A DNA stretch of 34,840 nucleotides. It comes from Methanobacteriota archaeon (GTDB lineage Archaea; Thermoplasmatota; Thermoplasmata; SG8-5). The translations under genes and the position numbers were made by a program. Where the stretch lies: assembly GCA_030670795.1 (NCBI GenBank), contig DAOVAY010000004.1, forward strand, positions 1-34,840, read 5' to 3'. The notes under the pieces were generated by a model. The model was not told the DNA's origin and searched no databases. It saw only the letters and a program-made list of their open reading frames with translations. Below, one piece after another: positions 15,098 to 22,600 of the stretch. How positions within the stretch are numbered: position 1 is the stretch's first letter; each line of letters begins with the position of its first letter.

Positions 15098-16732
15098 ATG
15101 CGCATAACGATACTTGACGGTTACATCGACGAACCATCTAGGTTGGGTGTTCCCCCTTACATCTCGTCTTACCCGAGATACGTTGCCGGCGCCATCACAA
15201 GCGCTAGCCATGATTATGAATATCTCACCATAGACCGTTTGCGTTCTGGCCAGGGACCGAAAGGCCAGTTGTTGTTCGTCATATTCGGTGCTCTGGTGCC
15301 GGGCAAGTATCTCAGGTCAATGCCCATGTCCTTACAAGAGTTGGGGCGGATTCTGTCTGAATACCAAGGCGAAAAGGTTGTTTGGTCTCCGGCAGCACTA
15401 GCACAGAAGGACAGGATTTCCGGAATAGAATACATAAGCGGCTGTGACCCGGACGCTTACATTTTCGACCTTTTGACATCTGGGAGCCCATCCAATAGGC
15501 GGAGGCAAGCGGAGGAATGGAACCTTTGGGCGACTTCTGGAGCTAAGGTTATCACTCACCATCAAGACTTTCCCCAACCCCTGATAGCGGAGATTGACAT
15601 GTCCTATGGTTGTCCCCGTTACATCAGCGGCGGCTGCAGCTTTTGTACCGAGCCGCTCTTCGGTAAACCGGTGTTTCGCAATCCTGAAGATATTATTGCG
15701 GAGATTAAGGCCTTAGTCAAAATCGGGTGCGCCAATTTCAGGCTGGGCGGCCAGTCCTGCATCATGAGTTTCATGGCAGAAGGCGTGGGGGAAACGGAAA
15801 ACCCGAGACCAAACGTCAGGGCAATGGCCAATCTCCTCAAAGAAATTTCCAAACTTGAGGGCATAAGGGTTCTGCACACAGACAATGCAAATCCCGGCAT
15901 AATCGCCGCATACCCCGAGGAATCCGCCCAGATACTGGAGATGCTGGTGAAGACGTGCACCGGAGGCAATGTCCTTTCACTGGGCATTGAGAGTGCGGAC
16001 CCGGAAGTCATTGAAAAGAATAATCTGAATGCGAGGCCGGACCAGGTAATGGCCGCGATAAAGCTAATCAACAGTAGGGGTGCCCGACACGGACCGACAG
16101 GGTTGCCCATGTTACTTCCCGGCCTGAACTTCCTTTCCGGACTTGAAGGGGAGAGCAGGGAAACGTTCGAGCATAACGCCAACTTCCTGAAGTCGGTTTT
16201 GGTTTCTGGCCATATACTCAGGAGAATAAACATCCGTCAAGTGGCACCGACGAGGCGTGATTTTCCCAAGTTAAAACATCGCAAAGAGTTCATGAGGTTC
16301 AAGAAATTTGTGAGAGAGGAAATAGACCCAGTAATGCTTGAAAGGGTCACACCAGCCGGTACGGTCTTGAAGAATCTGTTCACCGAGCTGAAGCGTGGGA
16401 GATTGACGTTTGCCAGACAGATTGGCACCTATCCTCTTCTTGTAGGCATACCGCAAGACCTGGAAACCGGAAAATTCCTGGACGTGAAGGTCACCGACCA
16501 TGGCAGCCGAAGCATCACGGCAGTGGAGTATCCGCTGGACATCAATTCCTGTCAGATGAGCGCGTTGGAGGCTTTGCCCGGCGTGGGAAGAAAAAGGGCT
16601 GCCAGGTTGGTCAGGGGCAGGCCTCTTGCTACAGTTGAAGATATTAAAAATATACTTGATGAGCCTGAGATTGCCGAGGGCATTGTGGAATATCTATCTT
16701 TGGAGCAACCGAATGTAAAATCCTCTAAATGA
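15098..16732 (+). CDS. Radical SAM protein with a C-terminal helix-hairpin-helix
   Basis: This 544-residue archaeal protein has an N-terminal region of about 160 residues, probably a degenerate cobalamin-type fold, then a radical SAM barrel. The cluster cysteines are Cys172, Cys180 and Cys183 in CPRYISGGCSFC, spaced CX7CX2C instead of the usual CX3CX2C. Barrel features include FRLGGQSCIMSF, GIESADPEVIEKNNL and the PGLNFLSGL/ESRETFEHN segment. Near the C-terminus ALEALPGVGRKRAARLVRG is a helix-hairpin-helix, a non-specific nucleic-acid-binding element, so an RNA or DNA substrate is plausible. The reaction is unknown. A TATA-like CTTTTATATC (15065-15074) lies 24 bases upstream; an out-of-frame ATG at 15094 precedes the chosen ATG. 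Confidence 0.85.
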   Translation: MRITILDGYIDEPSRLGVPPYISSYPRYVAGAITSASHDYEYLTIDRLRSGQGPKGQLLFVIFGALVPGKYLRSMPMSLQELGRILSEYQGEKVVWSPAALAQKDRISGIEYISGCDPDAYIFDLLTSGSPSNRRRQAEEWNLWATSGAKVITHHQDFPQPLIAEIDMSYGCPRYISGGCSFCTEPLFGKPVFRNPEDIIAEIKALVKIGCANFRLGGQSCIMSFMAEGVGETENPRPNVRAMANLLKEISKLEGIRVLHTDNANPGIIAAYPEESAQILEMLVKTCTGGNVLSLGIESADPEVIEKNNLNARPDQVMAAIKLINSRGARHGPTGLPMLLPGLNFLSGLEGESRETFEHNANFLKSVLVSGHILRRINIRQVAPTRRDFPKLKHRKEFMRFKKFVREEIDPVMLERVTPAGTVLKNLFTELKRGRLTFARQIGTYPLLVGIPQDLETGKFLDVKVTDHGSRSITAVEYPLDINSCQMSALEALPGVGRKRAARLVRGRPLATVEDIKNILDEPEIAEGIVEYLSLEQPNVKSSK

Positions 16733-16785
16733 TTCTTGTCGAAACCGTTATTACACTGAAGAATATTTGAGCCGGTGGTGAGCTT

Positions 16786-18075
16786 ATGACCGACATGAGA
16801 GCGGAAGCAAAATTTGTGGAGGAGATGATTGACAAACATCATGACTGGTTCGAGAACTCGTTACCGATGATAGCGTCGGAGAACCTTATCAGCCCATTGG
16901 CCAGAGAGATGTTGGTGTCTGATTTTCACGACCGTTATGCCGAAGGGTTGCCTGGGGAGAGATACTACCATGGCAACATCTATGTGGATGAGGTTGAACT
17001 CAAGGCCTTGGAGCTCACCAAGAAACTGTTCAAGTGCGAACATGCGGACGTAAGACCCACCTCCGGTACGGTGGCAAATATCGGGATTCTTAAGGCATTG
17101 GGTAAGCATGGCGACCCCATCACCCATTGCGCCCTATCTGACGGCGCTCACATAAGCACTGCCAAATTTGGTGCGGTCGGTGTGCGGGGCCTGGTCAGTC
17201 ACACCTATCCCTTTGACACTCACGAGATGAACATTGACGTTGACGCGGCAAGAAAGACGATTCTGGAGGTCAGGCCCAAGATCGCCCTATTCGGGCGTTC
17301 GGTATTCCTGTTTCCGGCACCGATAAAAGAGCTCGAAGACGTGCTTCAAGAGGTGGGCTGCTATACCTGGTATGACGGTGCCCATGTCTTAGGCCTGATA
17401 GCCGGCGGCAAATTCCAGGACCCGTTAAGGGAGGGCATCCAGGTGATGACGGGAAGCACACACAAGACATTTCCAGGGCCGCAACACGGCATAGTGGTCG
17501 CCAACCCCCAAAACGAAAAAATGACCAGAAAACTCAACAGCGGCATTTTCCCCGGAGTAACCAGCAACCATCATCTTCACGCGATGGCCGCACTCGGCAT
17601 ATCACTGGCCGAGCACATTGAATTCGGCGCGGCTTATTCTGATCAAATAATCAGGAATGCTCAAGCACTCGGCCAAGCACTTCAGGAGCGGGGAATTAAG
17701 GTATTGTGCGAGCACAAAGGGTTTACCGCATCCCACGCACTGGCTGTTGATGTGGAGGAGTACGGCGGCGGTGCGTTAATATCGCAATTGATGGAAGACG
17801 CAAATATGATTGCCAACATGAACATGCTCCCGCGCGACACCAAACCCAAGAGCCCGAGCGGCATAAGGCTGGGTTCACAGGAGCTGACCAGAATCGGCAT
17901 GAAGGAAGGCCAGATGTCCGAGGTGGCCGAGCTCATCAAGAGGGTGGTCGTGGACAAGGAAGCGACAGAGAAGGTCAAGCAGGACGTCATACAACTTAAG
18001 AAAGACTTCAACAAGATTCATTATTGTTTTCATGAGGGTCATTCTGCATATAAGAGATACCGCCTGGTGTCGTAG
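16786..18075 (+). CDS. glyA: Serine hydroxymethyltransferase
   Basis: It interconverts serine and glycine, with transfer of the one-carbon unit to a tetrahydropterin (in archaea often tetrahydromethanopterin or a variant). The 429 residues show MIASENLISP near residue 28, GERYYHGN, PTSGTVAN, YDGAHVLGL and the PLP-binding Lys227 in TGSTHKTFPGPQHG. It is close to the archaeal SHMT type in length and motif spacing. GGTGGTGA lies just upstream of the ATG. With serA and the class V aminotransferase in the same window, it completes the route from 3-phosphoglycerate toward glycine, apart from phosphoserine phosphatase, which is not seen here. Confidence 0.95.
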   Translation: MTDMRAEAKFVEEMIDKHHDWFENSLPMIASENLISPLAREMLVSDFHDRYAEGLPGERYYHGNIYVDEVELKALELTKKLFKCEHADVRPTSGTVANIGILKALGKHGDPITHCALSDGAHISTAKFGAVGVRGLVSHTYPFDTHEMNIDVDAARKTILEVRPKIALFGRSVFLFPAPIKELEDVLQEVGCYTWYDGAHVLGLIAGGKFQDPLREGIQVMTGSTHKTFPGPQHGIVVANPQNEKMTRKLNSGIFPGVTSNHHLHAMAALGISLAEHIEFGAAYSDQIIRNAQALGQALQERGIKVLCEHKGFTASHALAVDVEEYGGGALISQLMEDANMIANMNMLPRDTKPKSPSGIRLGSQELTRIGMKEGQMSEVAELIKRVVVDKEATEKVKQDVIQLKKDFNKIHYCFHEGHSAYKRYRLVS

Positions 18076-18157
18076 TAAATTCTGCGAAAGGCTTATTAGG
18101 ACGCCTCTCTTTCAGAAACAAGGTTCCAGTGTTATCTGGCATAAACTAGGTGTTTGA

Positions 18158-19024
18158 GTGGAGCTAGTCGAAGAATTAATTCAAAAAAGGGAACGGCATA
18201 ACGCCGAAGCAGAGCGTCATAAGCGTTCTAGAGACAAACTCAACGATGATACAAGGAGTTGGGTGGCCCGTCGGGACGAACTCAATGCCCAAGCCAGGGA
18301 ATTTTTGGAAATAGCCAACAATCACAGGACTCGGAGAGACGAACTTAACGAAGAAGTAAAAGAAGCCAAGGCTCAACGGGATATATGGAACAAAAAGGTG
18401 AACGAACTAGCTGAGAAGCTGGCCAGAAAGAAGAGGGAGAAGATGCCTAAAGGCGGCCCTTCCATCGGCCAATTAAAGAAACGCCTGAAGGCTCTGGAGT
18501 TCCAACAGATGACGTCTGTCTTGAAAACCGACAAGGAGAAGGTCCTAATTGAAGCAATCGCTGAGCTTCAAGCCGAGGTCAAGGAAAAAGAGGCCCAATT
18601 GGAGAAGGATGAAGAGGTAAAGAATCTCATGCATGAGGCCAGTGAAGCAAGGGAAAAGGCAGAACACAATCATTCGATGGTTGGAAAACTCGCCGAAGCA
18701 GCCCAAAAAGAGCACGACGCTATGGCGGAAATATATGAAAAAAGCGACGCAATTAGAAAAGAAGCGGATAAAGCCCAAGAGAATTTCATCAAGTGTAAGT
18801 TACAGGCCGACGAAGAACATCAGAAACACATAGAGACGATAAAACAAGTGCACGACTTCGACAAGATGTTGTCTGGCCTGAGACAGAGAAAGGTTACGGT
18901 ATCCACTCAATCCGAAAAGAAAACGGTTCGTGAGGAGGCCGAGGATATTTATGAAAGATTCAAGAGGGGAGAAAAACTAAGCACCGAAGACCTCATGGCG
19001 TTACAAAAGTCTGGGTATATATAA
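18158..19024 (+). CDS. Archaeal coiled-coil protein
   Basis: Nearly all of the 288 residues are predicted helix, with heptad-like runs of Glu, Lys, Arg and Gln and few hydrophobics. There is a break at about residue 95-110 (KKREKMPKGGPSIGQLKKR), giving two helical arms that could fold back as an antiparallel hairpin. The C-terminal REEAEDIYERFKRGEKLSTEDLMALQKSGYI is a compact motif typical of a widespread archaeal coiled-coil family, sometimes mis-labelled as phosphoserine phosphatase. The function of that family is not settled; I do not assign one. Start is a GTG with AGGTG 5 bases upstream. There are no ATPase motifs, so it is not an SMC protein. Confidence 0.8.
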   Translation: MELVEELIQKRERHNAEAERHKRSRDKLNDDTRSWVARRDELNAQAREFLEIANNHRTRRDELNEEVKEAKAQRDIWNKKVNELAEKLARKKREKMPKGGPSIGQLKKRLKALEFQQMTSVLKTDKEKVLIEAIAELQAEVKEKEAQLEKDEEVKNLMHEASEAREKAEHNHSMVGKLAEAAQKEHDAMAEIYEKSDAIRKEADKAQENFIKCKLQADEEHQKHIETIKQVHDFDKMLSGLRQRKVTVSTQSEKKTVREEAEDIYERFKRGEKLSTEDLMALQKSGYI

Positions 19025-19138
19025 TAATTAAATTTAAAAAATCACATTATAATTTATACAAGTTTTTAATCCACAGTATATAAACCTTTTTCAAAACTTA
19101 TTTATATACTCTTAAATATATCGTTAGTAGGGAATTTT

Positions 19139-19199
19139 GGGCTAGTTGTTAGAGTGCATCCCATCCCTTCTGACAAGGCTAGCCCTCCCTTCCCTTTTT
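19139..19199 (+). ncRNA. Candidate small RNA with a 7-bp closing stem
   Basis: GGGCTAG (19139-19145) pairs with CTAGCCC (19179-19185). Inside, GTTAGA (19148-19153) pairs with TCTGAC (19169-19174), with one wobble that favours the plus strand. A 15-base CA-rich loop closes it, and the outer stem is followed by a pyrimidine tract ending in TTTTT, a likely terminator. A TATA-like TTATATA at about 19101-19107 is 25-30 bases upstream. The closing stem has the size of a tRNA acceptor stem, but T and anticodon arms are missing. No ORF overlaps. Confidence 0.4.
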
Positions 19200-19250
19200 A
19201 TTCAATTGTTAGTATTTTGTGGAGAATTCTAACGTATTCGATAATAGCGT

Positions 19251-19350
19251 AGTAGAACGAAGTTCGACGGGAGGTCAGCCGAATCGCTATCGGTTTCTAG
19301 GCGATTACGATTCGGCGATACCCAGCTTCCCACATATGCCTCCCTCTTTC
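19251..19350 (+). ncRNA. Candidate structured RNA with a 9-bp core stem
   Basis: A small hairpin (19251-19267) precedes a longer one. In the longer hairpin GGGAGG (19269-19274) pairs with CTTCCC (19326-19331), including one G-U wobble that favours the plus strand. GCCGAATCG (19278-19286) pairs perfectly with CGATTCGGC (19308-19316), and ATCG (19289-19292) pairs with CGAT (19302-19305). The two main stems are separated by an asymmetric 3x9 internal loop. A TC-rich tract (19338-19352) follows. No RNA family was recognised. The rest of the stretch 19025-19454 is AT-rich and I see no gene in it on either strand. Confidence 0.4.
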
Positions 19351-19454
19351 ATTTATGAATCGGCCTAACCGCAATTTCCCCTCTTAAAAACTACTAAAAC
19401 CAATCAGACCCCTAAAGTTCCCCACGGTTTGCGACCCAATGTTAAAATCACGGT

Positions 19455-19604
19455 TTATTCTACCCATTCGTGAACCAGGGCAAGGGTCATTACCAAACCG
19501 CAAACCAGTATGGGTAGATTGTCCAGCACCGTGCCTGTTGCTGCTGTAAAGTTCAATCCTCTTTTTCGCCCATTACCTTTATATTTTGTATGTTCAGCAC
19601 CCAT
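19455..19604 (-). CDS. 49-residue membrane peptide downstream of the giant protein
   Basis: Translating by hand gives a 49-residue ORF: a basic N-terminus (MGAEHTKYKGNGRKRG), a linker, a single hydrophobic helix (NLPILVCGLVMTLALV) and the ending HEWVE. The ATG is 2 bases after the stop of the 1523-residue surface protein gene, and GAGG sits 7 bases upstream, within the end of that gene. The arrangement is that of a co-translated small partner. The positive-inside rule puts the basic N-terminus in the cytoplasm. It is not recognised as any known family. An 8-bp inverted repeat (GGTTTGCG at 19425-19432 with CGCAAACC at 19499-19506) spans its 3' end. Confidence 0.6.
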   Translation of the reverse strand: MGAEHTKYKGNGRKRGLNFTAATGTVLDNLPILVCGLVMTLALVHEWVE

Positions 19605-19606
19605 AC

Positions 19607-22600
19607 CTATTCCTCTTTTTTATTTCTTAAACTGACTAAACCGACCAGAATAATTCCGAAGGCGGCCAGAGAGACCTGAGGTAATTCGGGGATGATAACC
19701 ACCGTAGTTCTGACTCTGTCCCATTTCATTCCGCGCCAAAAGCCCCCATCTGTATAATCAACCTGAGCATAGTTTTCAAGTATATCTCCATCCATAACAT
19801 TATCGTCAACGATAACAGTTATTACGATTACCCCCCCCTCATCTGGATCTAGTGTTCCGATGTCCCATTGATTATTGCCCTGTGTCGGGGAGGGTAAGGC
19901 CCCGACGAATGTCACGCCAGCAGGATATGTTTCTGTTATTACGACATCGTAAGCAGTGGATTTCGAACAAGCATATCTGATGGTGTACGTTAGTATGTCT
20001 CCTGGTCCCGCAGTATCTCTATCGACCGTTTTGGAGAAATTGATCTTTGGCTTTGGAGCTCTTGTACCGGTGAGCGACCTTCGTGAGTTAATATCTTCTG
20101 AGTCGAGCGGCTGGTCGGCAATGTCATAGTCTCCTTTCCAATCCTTCAAAGATATGAAGATTGTGAAATTATCATCGGACGTAATCCCCAGAGTGCCGGG
20201 TTCAACCTTCAATTCCATTCTATACCAATCAATAGCTGATGGGACGTCGTCTACCAAGACCCAGGGAATACCCGGCAGAAGGGGATCATACCTGAAAAGT
20301 TCGCTTGATGTAATCTCGTTGCCCTTACCAGTAACGATAATCACGTGGTCGGCACCGATTGCGCCTAACGTAACGGCACCCGTCATGGGATCATCATCTG
20401 AGTCTATGAGCACGTACGCGTGATCTTCACCGGTATTTTCTACATATTTAATCGGACCAATATAGATCGAGACGTTCATCCCGGAGTAGTTCATCGGGAA
20501 ATTTGTCGGTATGGTCGTATTGAGCCACCAATCCGTGCCCCCGCGGTCATAATCTCTCTCATCATCATCGTCAATGGAATTGTTTGGCTCGTCAGTGTCG
20601 TTTACACCGTCATTATCGAAATCCAGCGGCATGAGGTCGTCTACATCTGGCACTCTATCCCTGTCAGAGTCCTCTATTTGTGGAACAGAAGGTCCCGGTC
20701 GTAACTTGATGGTCGGTATGTCAGAACCGCCGAGCATTACCCCGGAAACAGAGAGATAAACGGACAAGGAATCGTCGAGGTCGAACCGCACATCGGCCAA
20801 GTCTATGTTTTTGTTTATCGTAGTATAGTTGTACGTGAGCGATAAGACGTCATTGGCCGCATCTACATTTTCCGTGGTTCCGGACCAGTCTCCGAAGGCG
20901 CCGTCTATTTGGACATCAGATGGGGCACCGATATAATGTTTCAACCGTTCCAGGTTGTTTACGGACGTAACAGCCTCCATCGCACTTGCGTCGGCCATTA
21001 ACATTTCGATTGTGGTTCCATAAGGGGCAACGGTCAGGCCGGAGAACAAGGATAATGTCAGAGGCACACCCACGGGGGCTTCCAGCGGCTCACCCAATAG
21101 AACCGTGAAGTTATGCTGGTCAAGCCAATTAATGGCGCAGTTCAATTCCCCGGTTTGCAAGTCAGGATTGCCGTCTTGGTCTGTGTCGTTGACCAATCTG
21201 ATGTTGCCCAGGTGGTTAAATGTGGCATTGCCGTTGATAGTAAAGTTCATTGCAGTGAGACTACAAACATCACCGTAGCCTTTCATCCGCATCCGTAGTA
21301 ATTCAACATCTTGAGCGCCCGGGGCCAGGATGTCCGCCCCAATCCCATATGTGTTGATGTGCAGGCTTGCAGGCAGGGAGGACATCACAGAATCTGTGGC
21401 GTCCGAATATCCCACAGAGTTCATGGCAATGGCCATAACCTTTGGACGCTCATTTTCCTCAATTATCAGGTGGTTGGGCAACAGGACCCTGACCTCGAGT
21501 TGAGAATCTACGACCGCGCAAGGAGCCGGGCCGCTCTTAACGAAACGGTTCCAGTCATTGCGCTCGCTTGTATCATTGAATGAATATGCGGTAGATGAAT
21601 CAATGTTGTTGTCCCAGCCGTGTATTTCCACCATGATGTCTGCTCCCAGGTTGTTGATGGCATAGCCGGTGTCCGAAGCCGAATCCATGTCCATGAATAT
21701 GAAAATTGAATCGACGCTATTGTTCATGCTGCTGGAGCTGCCGCTTAAGGCGGTGCCTTCGACTCTTAAGAACATGTCAATGCGCTCGCTCCCGCAGACC
21801 AATTTTGTCTCCAAGATGTTGAGGTCTGGATCACTCACCTGGTCTGATGTGCTGTCCTCGAAGGATGTGAATTGGTCCCAGTCTGAGAAGTTGCCGTCGA
21901 TGCTGATGGCATAGGTGGGTTGGGTGAGCATGTTCGCGAACATCGGAACGATGAGGACGAGCCCCACCAGAACAACCATCCAGCTGACCCGGAGGCGCCA
22001 ATCCCTTCTCGCTTTTTCTAGCTGTCGGGCCCTATAGAATCTGCCCCGTCCGTTGATCAATCCCTGCCCGTTGATCATGCCGCCGTTAATCAGACCATTA
22101 ACTCTACCGTTTATCAATCCACCGTTAACGAGGCCGTTTACCTTTCCCCTACCATTAACTCTACCGTTCACCAATCCATTGACCAGGCCATTGACCCTTC
22201 CCCGACCGTTGACCCTGCCGTTCACCATACCGTTAATCTTGCCGGTGCCGTTTATCAAGCCGCGCTGAATAAGTAGCCCGTTCACCCAACCGTTGACCCT
22301 TCCCTGACCATTTGTCAATCCCACTGATATTTGCGGTTGTTTGAGGGAAAGCACAACGCCTTCCGTCTCCTTCTGGAGGCTAGCATAAGAAAGTTTGATG
22401 GATTCGTCAAAGCATCTGATTGCCTCTTCATGACGACCCAGCTTCTCCAAGAGCTCTCCCTTTTCCTGCCACAGTCCCTCATCCTCAGGGTTCTCGGCAA
22501 GTTTCTCATCGATTTCGGCGATTTTTGCTTCGGTATTTTTCCTTATCGCCTCTTCCTCAAGGGAAATCTCTCCATCTTCCTCTAGAGATACAAGTTCTGC

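Noticed and set aside
19139-19185. Possible minimal or split tRNA
   Set aside because: The 7-bp closing stem fits, but there is no T arm, no anticodon stem of normal size and no TTC motif, so it is listed only as a candidate small RNA.
22043-22321. Regularly spaced repeats resembling a CRISPR array
   Set aside because: Units are 9-15 bp, in frame and degenerate at third positions; they encode the Asn-Gly tract of the giant protein.
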